64,000 nt of DNA from Variovorax saccharolyticus (lineage in GTDB: Bacteria > Pseudomonadota > Gammaproteobacteria > Burkholderiales > Burkholderiaceae_C): positions 32,912 to 96,911 of the forward strand of contig NZ_JASZYT010000018.1 in the NCBI RefSeq assembly GCF_030316765.1. Direction: 5' to 3'. Numbering within the stretch: position 1 is the first letter of the stretch; the number at the start of each line of letters is the position of its first letter. Under the pieces are notes generated by a model. The model saw only the letters and a list, made by a program, of their open reading frames with translations. It was not told the origin of the DNA and did not search any database. The position numbers and the translations under genes were made by a program. Shown here piece after piece: positions 8,704 to 18,031 of the stretch.

Positions 8704-8748
8704 CGCACACCCGCCCCGGGTGTGCGTCCTGGCTGCGGAAACCGCAGC
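8704..8748. other. Two adjacent GC-rich hairpins downstream of the acyl-CoA ligase gene
   Basis: CGCACACCCG and CGGGTGTGCG form a 10-bp stem around CCC (8704-8726). GCTGCGG and CCGCAGC form a 7-bp stem around AAA (8732-8748). They follow the ligase stop on the minus strand. Neither has a U-tract, so they are not textbook intrinsic terminators. They may stabilise the 3' end of the message or assist termination. Confidence 0.4.
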
Positions 8749-8757
8749 GCCTGTTCC

Positions 8758-10452
8758 TTATTTGGAGCCGCTTTCGGCTTCCTGCAGCAGCCGCCACATC
8801 ACCTTGCCGCTGCCGCTCTTGGGCAAGGCGTCGACGAACTGCACCGCGCGCGGGATCTTGTAGACCGCCATGTTCTCGCGGCACCAGTCGATGATCTCCT
8901 GCTCGGTCGTCTCCTTGTGAGTCGGGCGCAGCACCACCACCGCCTTGACCGACTCGCCGCGATAGTCGTCCTTGGTGGCGATCACGCAGGCCTCCTGGAT
9001 CGCAGGATGGCGGAACATCAGCAGCTCGACCTCGGCCGGCCAAACCTTGAAGCCGCTCGCGTTGATCATGCGCTTCAAGCGGTCGGTCATGAAGAAATAG
9101 CCGTCCTCGTCCATCCGGCCCATGTCGCCCGAGCGGAAGAAGCGCTTGCCTTCGAACTCGACGAAGGCGGCGGCCGTGGCGTCGGGCCGCTTCCAGTAGC
9201 CCTGGAACACTTCCGGGCCGTGGATGATGATCTCGCCCGATTCGCCGACCGGCATTTCGACCAGCGTGTCGGGGTCGACCACCCGCGCGTCGGTGCCCAT
9301 GTAGGGGATGCCCAGGCATTGCTGCTTCGGGTTCTCGAACGGGTTGGCGTGCGAGGGCGCGGCGGTCTCGGTGAGGCCGTAGCCCTCCTGGTACCTGAGT
9401 CCGAACTGCTCGAACAGTCGCTGGGCGACGGCCTGCGGCATCGCGGCACCGCCGCCGCCGATGTAGCTCAGGCTGCTGAGGTCGTAGCTGGCGAAATTGG
9501 GGCTGGCCATCAGGTCGATGACCATGGTCGGGATGTTGGTCCAGCTCGTCACCTTGCGGCGCGAGATCAGCCGCCCGGCCACGTCGCGATCCCAGCGCGG
9601 CATGATGACCAGCGTGCCGCCGATCAGCACCGTCGTGTGCATCATGCTGACCACGCCGGTGATGTGGAACATCGGCACCACGGCCAGCACCACCGCCTCG
9701 GCCGAACCCAGGCCCCAGAGCTGGCTGGCACAGGCGTTGTGCATCAGGCTCGAATGGTGGTGGATGCAGCCCTTGGGCAGGCCGGTGGTGCCGCTGGTGT
9801 AGGGCAGCAGCGCCATGTCGTCGGCACCGACCACGTGCTCGGGCGGCGCATGGCCGGCCGCCAGCGCGTCGGTCCAGCGCATCACGGCGCCGCCCTCGAG
9901 GGTGGGCAGCGGATGCTGCGTCAGCAGCCAGTCGCGCCAGGCCGCAGCCGGCGCCTCGTCGCCCGCGACCTCGGCATCGAAGGCGTCGGTGAACTGGGTG
10001 ACGATCATGTGCGCGAGCCGGTCCTTGGGATCGAGCGCATTGCTGGCCTTGGCGAGTTCGGGCGCGAGGTCGCCGGTGGTGATCGCGAACCTGGCGTCGG
10101 GGTCGAGGATGTAGTGCTTGAGCTCCTCGGCCCGGTTCATCGGATTGACCGGAACCACCACCGCGTTGGCGCGCAGGATCGCGAAATGCGCGATCACCAG
10201 CTGCGGGCAGTTCTGCATGTCGAGGATGACGCGGTCGCCGCGCCGCACGCCCAGGGCATGCAGGGTGCCGGCCAGCCGCTCGGCCTGGGCCGCGCACTCG
10301 GCATAGCTGATCTCGCTGCCGAAGAAGACCAGCGCGGGCTTGCGCGGGTAGCGCGCGGCGTTGACCGCCAGGTTGTGCCACAGCGAGGTCGCGGGCACGG
10401 TGATCGAATGGGGCAGGCGCTGGGGCCAGAACTTGTAGTGCGGTCGATCCAT
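8758..10452 (-). CDS. Acyl-CoA ligase (AMP-binding, long-chain fatty acid type)
   Basis: A 564-residue adenylate-forming enzyme that activates a carboxylic acid to its CoA thioester with ATP. The P-loop-like motif Y-T-S-G-T-T-G-L-P-K-G is near residue 218, G-Y-G-L-T-E-T follows in the middle third, the hinge region carries R-S-G-D-M-G, and the C-terminal catalytic lysine is probably in S-G-S-G-K. It resembles the FadD/LcfB and aryl-acid ligases, and the exact acid is unknown. It is on the same strand as the oxygenase cluster, 276 bases upstream, and is likely a separate transcript because of the palindrome between them. Confidence 0.88.
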   Translation of the reverse strand: MDRPHYKFWPQRLPHSITVPATSLWHNLAVNAARYPRKPALVFFGSEISYAECAAQAERLAGTLHALGVRRGDRVILDMQNCPQLVIAHFAILRANAVVVPVNPMNRAEELKHYILDPDARFAITTGDLAPELAKASNALDPKDRLAHMIVTQFTDAFDAEVAGDEAPAAAWRDWLLTQHPLPTLEGGAVMRWTDALAAGHAPPEHVVGADDMALLPYTSGTTGLPKGCIHHHSSLMHNACASQLWGLGSAEAVVLAVVPMFHITGVVSMMHTTVLIGGTLVIMPRWDRDVAGRLISRRKVTSWTNIPTMVIDLMASPNFASYDLSSLSYIGGGGAAMPQAVAQRLFEQFGLRYQEGYGLTETAAPSHANPFENPKQQCLGIPYMGTDARVVDPDTLVEMPVGESGEIIIHGPEVFQGYWKRPDATAAAFVEFEGKRFFRSGDMGRMDEDGYFFMTDRLKRMINASGFKVWPAEVELLMFRHPAIQEACVIATKDDYRGESVKAVVVLRPTHKETTEQEIIDWCRENMAVYKIPRAVQFVDALPKSGSGKVMWRLLQEAESGSK

Positions 10453-10646
10453 ACAGTCTCCTGAGAGCGTGAGAGCCTACGATGCCGCCCCCATCGCCGC
10501 ATCGGGGAAGCCCCCACGGCCGTCACCTGGGCGACTCGCGCGCCGAGCCCTTCGGGTCAGCCGCAAATACCACCATCGACCGACAGACGCGAGGCCCGAT
10601 CTGCCGTAAAAGAGCAGGCTCTCAAACCACTCGACCAGGAGTTTCC

Positions 10647-11087
10647 ATGGCAGCAGACAAGCACGCGAGCGTTCACTGGGAAGGCGCCGGCAAGACCGGC
10701 AAGGGCCTGATCAGCACCGAGACCGGGGCGCTCAAGGACTATCCCTACGGATTCGCCAGTCGCTTCGAGGACGACAAGCGCGGCACCAACCCCGAGGAGA
10801 TCCTGGGCGCGGCGCACGCCGGCTGCCTGACCATGGCCTTCGCCTTCGCACTCGAGGGCGCCGGGCTCACGGCCACCTCGATCGACACCAAGGCCGCGGT
10901 ACGGCTGGCCAAGGACGGCCCGGGCTTCAAGATCGACCGCATCCAGCTCGAACTCGAGGCGGTGGTGCCCGGCATCGACGACGCCAAGTTCCAGCAGCTG
11001 GCGCAAGGCGCCAAGGAAGGCTGCCCGTTGTCGAAGGCGCTGGCCAGCGTGCCCGAGATCAGCTTCAAGGCCACGCTCAAGAGCTGA
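10647..11087 (+). CDS. osmC: OsmC family peroxiredoxin
   Basis: A 146-residue OsmC-type thiol peroxidase, acting on organic hydroperoxides in the cytoplasm. The two catalytic cysteines are in A-H-A-G-C-L-T-M (about residue 60) and K-E-G-C-P-L-S-K-A (about residue 125). The start is the ATG preceded by CAGGAG. The frame stays open upstream, but that part lacks family similarity. It appears to be a single-gene unit between the divergent acyl-CoA ligase gene and the downstream binding-protein gene. Confidence 0.93.
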   Translation: MAADKHASVHWEGAGKTGKGLISTETGALKDYPYGFASRFEDDKRGTNPEEILGAAHAGCLTMAFAFALEGAGLTATSIDTKAAVRLAKDGPGFKIDRIQLELEAVVPGIDDAKFQQLAQGAKEGCPLSKALASVPEISFKATLKS

Positions 11088-11142
11088 GGCCGGGCGGCCG
11101 CCGGGCGCTGCTTATGATCTCCTCACCAAGAGGAGACATCCC

Positions 11143-12108
11143 ATGAACTTCGCCCGCAAAGGCATCGCTGCGCTGCTGTGGCTGACGGTCTCGGCCGCCG
11201 CCATGGCGGCCTTTCCCGACAAGCCGGTCAAGGTCGTCATCGGCTTCCCGGCCGGTGGCCCGCTCGACCAGCACGCCCGCCTGCTCACCGACCGGCTGCA
11301 GGCGGTGCTGGGCCAGCCCGTGATCGTCGACTACAAGCCGGGCGCCGGCGGCTCGGTCGGCGCCGAGGCGGTGGCCAAGAGCGCCCCGGACGGCTACACC
11401 CTGATGCTCGCCAACACCGGCGTGGCGGTGATCAACGGCGCGCTGTACGCCAAGCTGCCGTACAACACGCTGCGCGACTTCACGCCGATCGCCCGCACCG
11501 CGATGCAGCCGCTCGCCCTGCTGGTGACGCCCAAGCTGCCGGTCACCAGCCTGCGGCAGTTCATCGACTACGCGCGCGCCCGGCCCGGCCAGATCAACTA
11601 CGGTTCGGCCGGCAACGGCGGCATCAGCCACCTGGTGCCCGAGATGTTCAAGAGCGCGACCGGCCTCTACATGGTTCACATCCCCTACCGCGGCAGCGCG
11701 CCGGCCTTCACCGACCTGATGGGCGGGCAGGTGCAGTTCATGGCCGAATCGATCCCGCAGGCCGCCAATTACCACAAGCAGGGCAAGGTGCGCGCGCTGG
11801 CCGTGACCAGCGCGGCCCGCAACCCGGCATTGCCCGATGTGCCGACCGTGATCGAGGCCGGCATCAAGGGCTTCGAGGTGGTCGGCTTCTACGGCTTTTT
11901 GGCCCCCGCGGGCACCCCCAAGGACGTGGTCGCCAGGCTCAGCGATGCGTTCAGGCAGGTGCTGACCAGCCCCGAGGTGCGCGAGCGCATGGTGAGCCAG
12001 GGCGCCGATCCGGCCTTCCTGGGGAGCGAGGACTTCGCCAGGTTCCTGGCCTCGGAGACGCCGCGCTGGGACCAGGCGGTGAAGGCCTCAGGCGCCAAGA
12101 TGGACTGA
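11143..12108 (+). CDS. Bug family (tripartite tricarboxylate transporter) substrate-binding protein
   Basis: A 321-residue periplasmic TctC-like protein. It has a signal peptide ending near A-M-A-A, then the family opening F-P-D-K-P-V-K-V-V-I-G-F-P-A-G-G-P and the later P-G-A-G-G-S-V-G-A-E. AGAGGAG precedes the ATG. No TctA/TctB membrane genes accompany it, the usual situation in Burkholderiales, which carry many orphan Bug proteins. The ligand is unknown, though carboxylates are typical. Confidence 0.92.
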   Translation: MNFARKGIAALLWLTVSAAAMAAFPDKPVKVVIGFPAGGPLDQHARLLTDRLQAVLGQPVIVDYKPGAGGSVGAEAVAKSAPDGYTLMLANTGVAVINGALYAKLPYNTLRDFTPIARTAMQPLALLVTPKLPVTSLRQFIDYARARPGQINYGSAGNGGISHLVPEMFKSATGLYMVHIPYRGSAPAFTDLMGGQVQFMAESIPQAANYHKQGKVRALAVTSAARNPALPDVPTVIEAGIKGFEVVGFYGFLAPAGTPKDVVARLSDAFRQVLTSPEVRERMVSQGADPAFLGSEDFARFLASETPRWDQAVKASGAKMD

Positions 12109-12134
12109 GCCCTACACCTTTCGGGGGCTTCTGA

Positions 12135-12488
12135 ATGCGTGGACATGTAGTCAAAATGGGTTACATGGAACATCTCTATTTTTCCCGCCGGCCCACGCCC
12201 GATGGCCTGTTCGGCCAGCGCCGCTTCCGCTTGCCGCCCGAGCCCGCTTCGCCGAACGAGGCCGCCTCCCTCGAGCGCCCTCTTCCGCCGCGCCCGCTGA
12301 GCCCGGCCGAACTGCTCCGGGTCGCCCGGGCGTGGAGGCAGCGCGACGACGAGCCGTCGGTCCGGGTCGCATTGGCGCTGGAATCCGTGGCGGCGCGCCG
12401 CGCCCCGCCGCCGGACACCACGCCGACTGCGACGGCGGCGGAGCCGAAGTCGGTGGTCCGGAAGATCTCTGAGTTCATGGGGCTCTAG
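12135..12488 (+). CDS. Hypothetical protein, 117 residues
   Basis: I do not recognise a family. The protein is proline- and arginine-rich in its first half (S-R-R-P-T-P-D-G-L-F-G-Q-R-R-F), has a short helical segment (S-P-A-E-L-L-R-V-A-R-A-W-R), a low-complexity A/P/T stretch, and ends with K-S-V-V-R-K-I-S-E-F-M-G-L. No signal peptide or membrane segment is evident. Codon use in this frame is GC-rich at third positions, which supports coding. Three in-frame ATGs (12135, 12156, 12165) compete; the first has a G-rich stretch upstream. Confidence is moderate that it is a gene and low on its start. Confidence 0.5.
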   Translation: MRGHVVKMGYMEHLYFSRRPTPDGLFGQRRFRLPPEPASPNEAASLERPLPPRPLSPAELLRVARAWRQRDDEPSVRVALALESVAARRAPPPDTTPTATAAEPKSVVRKISEFMGL

Positions 12489-12525
12489 CACCGGCAGGTA
12501 ACAGTCGTGATCCGACGAATTTTTC

Positions 12526-12620
12526 ACACCCGAAAGCGCCAGACGGCGCGAAAATCGGGGTGTTAGTTCATTGCTGCAAGTGCAATCAAGGTTCGGCCCG
12601 CTTCGTGCGGGCCTTTTTTT
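12526..12620 (+). ncRNA. Possible structured transcript ending in an intrinsic terminator
   Basis: An imperfect stem (ACACCCGA at 12526-12533 with TCGGGGTGT at 12555-12563, one bulged base) encloses a 5-bp inner hairpin GCGCC/GGCGC (12536-12549). A single-stranded spacer and then a strong terminator (12595-12620) follow. The layout resembles a small RNA or a 3'-UTR-derived RNA from the upstream hypothetical gene. I cannot identify a known family, and no clear promoter was found, so this is tentative. Confidence 0.3.
12595..12620 (+). terminator. Intrinsic transcription terminator
   Basis: A 7-bp GC stem, GGCCCGC and GCGGGCC, closes a TTCGT loop and is followed at once by seven T residues. 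It would stop rightward transcription 107 bases after the hypothetical gene and isolate the GntR/ABC transporter unit that begins at 12678. Confidence 0.85.
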
Positions 12621-12635
12621 CGCCCGGGGCCCAGG

Positions 12636-12647
12636 CTTGCATACAAG
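12636..12647. promoter_or_regulatory. Candidate GntR-type operator upstream of the regulator gene
   Basis: CTTGCATACAAG is a near-perfect palindrome (mismatch only in the two central bases), resembling the T-x-G-T-x-x-A-C-x-A-type sites of the FadR/VanR branch of GntR regulators. A related half-site pair, with TGGTATGCAG, lies at about 12664-12673. Both are immediately upstream of the GntR gene start at 12678, consistent with autoregulation. Without binding data this is a weak call. Confidence 0.4.
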
Positions 12648-12677
12648 CAGGCATGAAAGCTGCTGGTATGCAGCGCC

Positions 12678-13475
12678 ATGTCCATCACCGCTCCCGAAAT
12701 CAGTGCACGCATCGTCGAAGCGGTGATGGCGCAGAAGCTCGCGCCCGGCGCCCGCCTGGGCGAACAGCAGCTCGCGATGCTGTTCGACTGCAGCCGCACC
12801 ATCGTGCGCGAGGCGCTGACCCGGCTCGCCGCGCGCGGCATCGTCACGGTGAGCGCGCGCCGCGGCTGGTTCGTGATCGAGCCCTCGCAGGACGAGGCGC
12901 GCGAGGCCTTCGAGGCCCGCCGCGTCATCGAGTCGGGCCTGATCCGCAGCGCCGGCGCCATCGGCCGCGACGCGCTGCGGGCCCTCAAGGCGCACCTCAA
13001 GCGCGAGAAGGCGGCGCTCAAGGAAAGCGACATCGGCAACCGCAGCTACCTGCTCGGCGACTTCCACGTCTGCCTGGCCGAATGCCTGGGCAACTCGCTG
13101 CTGGCCGACACGCTGCGCGACTTCACCGCGCGCACCACGCTGATCGCGATGCTCTACCAGTCCTCGCACGATGCGGCGCAGTCCTGCGAGGACCACGTGC
13201 GCATCGTGGCGGCGCTCGAGCGCGGCGACACCGCGGCCGCCGAATCGCTGATGAGCGAGCACATCGGCACCGTGCAATCGGCACTGCGGGTGCAGACCCC
13301 GGCCGACCCGCTGGCCCAGTTGCGGGACGCGCTGGCACCGATACAGGGCACGGCCGCCGACCCCAGAGAAGAGGCACGGCTCTTGCGAGCCGGCCTCCCC
13401 GGAAAGAGCCGGAAGGCGGCCGCGCCCGAACCTTCACCCGACGATTCATCGACCTACCTAGGAGCCCTGTTATGA
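12678..13475 (+). CDS. GntR family transcriptional regulator (FadR subfamily)
   Basis: A 265-residue regulator. The winged helix-turn-helix occupies about residues 8-75 (L-A-P-G-A-R-L-G-E-Q-Q-L-A and C-S-R-T-I-V-R-E-A-L), and an all-helical FCD effector domain spans about 85-215 with H-V-R-I-V-A-A-L-E-R-G-D near its end. A 45-residue tail rich in charged residues and proline follows. The stop overlaps the start of the binding-protein gene (ATGA), so regulator and transporter are translated together. It probably senses the imported amino acid or a product of it. Confidence 0.9.
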   Translation: MSITAPEISARIVEAVMAQKLAPGARLGEQQLAMLFDCSRTIVREALTRLAARGIVTVSARRGWFVIEPSQDEAREAFEARRVIESGLIRSAGAIGRDALRALKAHLKREKAALKESDIGNRSYLLGDFHVCLAECLGNSLLADTLRDFTARTTLIAMLYQSSHDAAQSCEDHVRIVAALERGDTAAAESLMSEHIGTVQSALRVQTPADPLAQLRDALAPIQGTAADPREEARLLRAGLPGKSRKAAAPEPSPDDSSTYLGALL

Positions 13476-14263
13476 AGCAAACCAAGCGCAGCTTCGCGCT
13501 CGCCCTCGCCGCGGCCGCGATGTTCGCCACCGGCATCTCGCATGCCCAGAGCGCACTCGACAACGTGATGAAGGCCAAGCTGATCAAGATCGCGGTGCCC
13601 ACCGACTATCCGCCCTACGGCTCGGTCGACAAGACCATGACGCCGCAAGGCCTCGACGTCGAGATGGCGCAGCTGATCGCCAGCAAGCTGGGCGTCAAGG
13701 TCGAGCTGGTGCCGGTGACCAGCGCCAACCGCATCCCCTACCTGCAGACCCGCAAGGCCGACCTCGTGATCTCCACGCTCGGCAAGAACGCCGAACGCGA
13801 GAAGGTGATCGATTTCTCGGCCGCCTATGCGCCCTTCTTCCAGGCGGTGTACGCAGCCAAGAGCGCCAACATCAAGAGCTTCGCCGACATGGGCGGCAAG
13901 ACGGTCGCCGTGACGCGCGGCGCGATGGAAGACCAGGAACTCGCCAAGGTCGCACCGGCCAGCCTCGAGTACAAGCGCTTCGAGGACAACAACGCCACCA
14001 TCGCCGCCTTCGTGGCCGGCCAGACCCAGACCCTGGCCACCAGCGCCGCGGTCGCCGGCGACATGATGCAGAAGAACCCGCAGCTCGGCGCCGAGTACAA
14101 GCTGCTGCTCAAGGACAGCCCCTGCTTCATCGGCATCGCCAAGGGCGAGGACCCGCTGAAGGCCAAGGTCAACGAGATCATCGCCAACGCCAAGAAGGAC
14201 GGCACGCTCGACACGATGGCGAAGAAGTGGCTGGGCCGTCCGGCCGGCGACCTTCCGGTCTGA
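13472..14263 (+). CDS. Polar amino acid ABC transporter substrate-binding protein
   Basis: A 263-residue periplasmic family 3 binding protein. The signal peptide ends near G-I-S-H-A-Q-S. The mature protein has I-A-V-P-T-D-Y-P-P-Y-G and G-L-D-V-E-M-A-Q-L-I-A (lobe 1), K-A-D-L-V-I-S-T-L (hinge) and C-terminal T-M-A-K-K-W-L-G. AGGAG lies just upstream of the start. It is the ligand-recognition part of the importer encoded by the next three genes. The ligand is probably a polar or cationic amino acid or derivative; the sequence does not settle which. Confidence 0.93.
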   Translation: MKQTKRSFALALAAAAMFATGISHAQSALDNVMKAKLIKIAVPTDYPPYGSVDKTMTPQGLDVEMAQLIASKLGVKVELVPVTSANRIPYLQTRKADLVISTLGKNAEREKVIDFSAAYAPFFQAVYAAKSANIKSFADMGGKTVAVTRGAMEDQELAKVAPASLEYKRFEDNNATIAAFVAGQTQTLATSAAVAGDMMQKNPQLGAEYKLLLKDSPCFIGIAKGEDPLKAKVNEIIANAKKDGTLDTMAKKWLGRPAGDLPV

Positions 14264-14278
14264 ACGCGACGGCCTCCC

Positions 14279-14941
14279 ATGGGCATCGAATTCGACTTCG
14301 GCGCGGTCCTCGGCCAGTGGCCCCTTCTGGTGCGGGGCGTGGTCTGGACGCTCGGGCTCACGGCGATCGCGACCGTGATCGGCATGGTGGTCGGCGTGGC
14401 CTGCGCCTGGGCCCGCGCCAGCGGCCCGACCTGGCTGCGCTGGGTGGTCGGCAGCTACGTCGAGCTGATCCGCAACACGCCTTTCATCGTGCAGCTGTTC
14501 TTCATCTTCTTCGGCCTGCCGGCGGCCGGCTTCAAGCTGTCGCCGGAAGTGGCGTCGGTGATCGCGATGGTGCTGAACCTCGGCGCCTATGCAACGGAGA
14601 TCATCCGCGCCGGCATCGAGGCCACGCCGCGCGGCCAGATCGAGGCCGCCGTGAGCCTGGCGCTCAACAAGGTGCAGGTGTTCCTGCGCGTGGTGCTGCC
14701 GCCGGCGATGAAGAAGGTCTGGCCCGCGATGGTGAGCCAGATCATCATCGTGATGCTGGGTTCGGCCGTGTGCAGCCAGATCTCCACCGAGGAACTGAGC
14801 TACGCGGCCAACCTGATCCAGAGCCGCAACTTCCGCGCCTTCGAGGCCTTCATCATCGCCACCGTGATCTACCTCGCGTTGTCGGTCGCTGCCCGCCGCC
14901 TGCTCAACTGGGCCGGCCCCAAGTACTTCTTCGGCAGGTGA
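14279..14941 (+). CDS. Amino acid ABC transporter permease (HisM/GlnP type)
   Basis: A 220-residue inner-membrane permease with about five membrane segments. It carries the family sequence Y-V-E-L-I-R-N-T-P-F-I-V-Q-L-F and the cytoplasmic EAA-type loop E-A-A-V-S-L-A-L-N, which docks the ATPase. It lies 15 bases after the binding-protein gene and 7 bases before the second permease gene. The paired permeases imply a heterodimeric channel. Confidence 0.92.
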   Translation: MGIEFDFGAVLGQWPLLVRGVVWTLGLTAIATVIGMVVGVACAWARASGPTWLRWVVGSYVELIRNTPFIVQLFFIFFGLPAAGFKLSPEVASVIAMVLNLGAYATEIIRAGIEATPRGQIEAAVSLALNKVQVFLRVVLPPAMKKVWPAMVSQIIIVMLGSAVCSQISTEELSYAANLIQSRNFRAFEAFIIATVIYLALSVAARRLLNWAGPKYFFGR

Positions 14942-14948
14942 CACGCCC

Positions 14949-15585
14949 ATGACCGATTTCTCCCTCTGGGACATCCTGCGCAACCTGCTGCTGGCGCTGC
15001 GCTGGACCGTGGCGCTGTCGCTGATCGCCTTCGTGGGCGGCGGCGTGGTGGGCGGGCTGCTGCTGTTCGCGCGGCTGTCGGGCGGTCCGGTCGCCGATCG
15101 GCTGATCGGGCTCTACGTGCAGGTCTTCCAGGGCACGCCGCTGCTGATGCAGCTGTTCCTGGCCTACTTCGGCATCGCGCTGTTCGGCATCGACGTCTCG
15201 GCCTGGACCGCGGCCTCGGTGGCGCTCACGCTCTACACTAGCGCCTTCCTGACCGAGATCTGGCGCGGCTGCGTGGCTTCCATTCCGAAGGGCCAGTGGG
15301 AGGCCTCGGGCAGCCTGGCCCTCAGCTTCGGCGAGCAGATGCGCCACGTGATCCTGCCGCAGGCCACGCGCATCGCGGTGGCGCCGACGGTCGGCTTCCT
15401 GGTGCAGGTCATCAAGGGCACGGCCCTGGCCTCGGTGATCGGGTTCATCGAGCTCACCAAGGCCGGCAGCATGATCTCGAACGCCACCTTCAAGCCCTTC
15501 GTGGTGTTCAGCTGCGTCGCCCTGCTTTATTTCGTGCTGTGCTTTCCCGTGAGCCTGTACGCCAAGAATCTCGAGAGGAAGATCA

Positions 15586-15602
<17 letters not shown>
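14949..15602 (+). CDS. Amino acid ABC transporter permease (HisQ/GlnP type)
   Basis: A 217-residue partner permease. The motif Y-V-Q-V-F-Q-G-T-P-L-L-M-Q-L-F matches the N-T-P motif of its partner with a G-T-P variant, and the EAA-like loop reads E-A-S-G-S-L-A-L-S-F-G. Its 3' end overlaps the ATPase gene by 17 bases. The pair presumably forms the translocation pore. Confidence 0.92.
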
Positions 15603-16380
<778 letters not shown>

Positions 16381-16387
16381 AGCGGGC

Positions 16388-16405
16388 GGCCGGGAACCCC
16401 CGGCC
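16388..16405 (+). other. GC-rich hairpin after the amino acid ABC transporter operon
   Basis: GGCCGGG and CCCGGCC pair around AACC, 8 bases after the ATPase stop. There is no T-tract downstream. It may contribute to termination or 3'-end stability, but it is not a convincing intrinsic terminator. Confidence 0.35.
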
Positions 16406-16425
16406 TGTGGCAAGCTCCGAGCGCT

Positions 16426-17004
16426 ATGCCACTTCGCACGTCTCAATCCTCCCGCCGCCGGCTGCTGGGCGCCCTGCTGGGCGGCGTCGCCCTTTCAGCG
16501 CCGCTGGCCGCCCTGGCCGGCTTCAACTTCTTCACCAGCGAATACACCGCCAGCCGCGACGAGCTGCAGGCGCAGGTCGCGAAGCGCTTCCCGGTGCAGC
16601 AGCGCTACGCCGAGATCTTCACGGTGTCATTGCGCGACCCGCAGCTGTCGCTGGACGCCCGCAACAACCGGGCGGCGATCACGGCGGTGCTGACCATCGC
16701 CAGCCCGCTGCTGAAGCCGTCCTCGGTGGAAGGCCTGGTCTCGGTCAGCAGCGCGCTCAAGTACGACGCCGCGGCGCGTGCCCTGCGGCTCGACCGCCCG
16801 CAGGCCGACCGGATCGAGCTGCAGGGCCTGAGCGGCCGCGATGCCGAGCGCCTGCAGCAGATCGGCGCCGTGGTCGCGCAGGAACTGCTGCGCGACCAGC
16901 CGCTGCGCACCTTCAAGCCCGAGGAACTCACCGTCGGCCGCAAGACCTACGAGATCGGCGACATCACGGTGCAGGACGACGGCATCACCGTAGCGCTGAA
17001 ATGA
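16426..17004 (+). CDS. DUF1439 domain protein (YceB-like), exported
   Basis: A 192-residue protein with an arginine-rich N-terminus (S-S-R-R-R-L-L-G) followed by a hydrophobic segment and A-L-A-G, so a Sec or possibly Tat signal peptide. The remaining sequence resembles DUF1439/YceB, a lipid-binding-like periplasmic fold. Unlike E. coli YceB it lacks a lipobox cysteine. Its stop overlaps the start of the downstream lipoprotein phosphodiesterase gene (ATGA). A role at the cell envelope is likely but unproven. Confidence 0.8.
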   Translation: MPLRTSQSSRRRLLGALLGGVALSAPLAALAGFNFFTSEYTASRDELQAQVAKRFPVQQRYAEIFTVSLRDPQLSLDARNNRAAITAVLTIASPLLKPSSVEGLVSVSSALKYDAAARALRLDRPQADRIELQGLSGRDAERLQQIGAVVAQELLRDQPLRTFKPEELTVGRKTYEIGDITVQDDGITVALK

Positions 17005-18008
17005 AACATCTCCCGAAGCGCCTGCGGCCCGGACCCTTGCTGTGGATCGCGTCGGCGCTGTTGCTGGCCGGCTGCGCGGCGCCGGCGCCCAAGCAGCAGC
17101 GCGCTATCGACCTCCAGGCCCATCGCGGCGGCCGCGCGCTGGCGCCCGAGAACACGCTCAGCGCCTTCTCGAACGCGATCGAGATCGGCGTCACCACGCT
17201 GGAGCTCGACATCGGCCTGAGCGCCGACGACGTGGTCGTGATCTCGCACGACACCCTGCTCAATCCCGAGCACACGCGCGACGCCCGCGGCAACTTCCTG
17301 AAGGCCAAGGGACCTTCGATCCGCTCGCTCACGCTGGCGCAACTGCAGACTTACGACGTCGGCCGCATCGATCCCGCGAGCAGCTACGGCAAGCCCTTCC
17401 CGAAGCAGCTGTGGAGCGACGGTGAGCGCATCCCGACGCTGGCCGCGCTGTTCGCGCGCGTCGACCAGCTCGGCGCCTCGAAGCTTCGCTTCAACATCGA
17501 GACCAAGCTCGATCCCGCCCTGCCGGAAGAGACGGCCTCCCCCGAGCAGATGGTCCGTGCGCTGCTGGCCGAGATCGACAAGGCCGGCATGGCGCAGCGC
17601 GTGACGGTGCAGAGCTTCGACTGGCGCTCGCTGGCCCTGGTCGGCCAGGCGGCGCCGCAGATGCCGCGCGCCTACCTCACGAGCGCCCGCACCCTCAAGG
17701 ACAGCCGCTGGACCGCCGGCTTGCGGCTCGAGGATTTCGGCAGCGCGCCGCGGCTCGTGAAGGCCGCCGCGGGCGCGACCGGGGCGCCGCTGATCTGGTC
17801 GCCCGCCTACAACGACCTGACGCCGGCGCAGGTGCAGGAGGCGCATGCGCTCGGCCTCGCGGTGCTGCCCTGGACCGTGAACCAGCGCGCCGACATGGCG
17901 CGGCTGCTCGACTGGGGCGTCGACGGCATCATCACCGACGACCCGGCGATCCTGCGCGACCTGCTGGGCGAGCGTGGCGTGGCGCTGCCGGCCAAGCGCG
18001 GGCGCTGA
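17001..18008 (+). CDS. glpQ: Glycerophosphodiester phosphodiesterase, lipoprotein
   Basis: A 335-residue GDPD-family TIM barrel that hydrolyses glycerophosphodiesters. The lipobox L-L-L-A-G-C at about residues 20-25 anchors it to a membrane. The catalytic segments A-H-R-G-G (residues 41-45), A-P-E-N-T-L-S-A-F, T-L-E-L-D-I and S-H-D are present. The C-terminal W-T-V-N and G-I-I-T-D-D-P complete the fold. It is translationally coupled to the DUF1439 gene. The symbol is by family resemblance only. Confidence 0.88.
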   Translation: MKHLPKRLRPGPLLWIASALLLAGCAAPAPKQQRAIDLQAHRGGRALAPENTLSAFSNAIEIGVTTLELDIGLSADDVVVISHDTLLNPEHTRDARGNFLKAKGPSIRSLTLAQLQTYDVGRIDPASSYGKPFPKQLWSDGERIPTLAALFARVDQLGASKLRFNIETKLDPALPEETASPEQMVRALLAEIDKAGMAQRVTVQSFDWRSLALVGQAAPQMPRAYLTSARTLKDSRWTAGLRLEDFGSAPRLVKAAAGATGAPLIWSPAYNDLTPAQVQEAHALGLAVLPWTVNQRADMARLLDWGVDGIITDDPAILRDLLGERGVALPAKRGR

Positions 18009-18031
18009 GGCGCGGCCGATAATCGCGGCCG

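Noticed and set aside
10453..10646. The gap between the acyl-CoA ligase and osmC as a possible small gene
   Set aside because: The open frame there is just the upstream extension of osmC with no ribosome site or family signal. It probably holds only the two divergent promoters.
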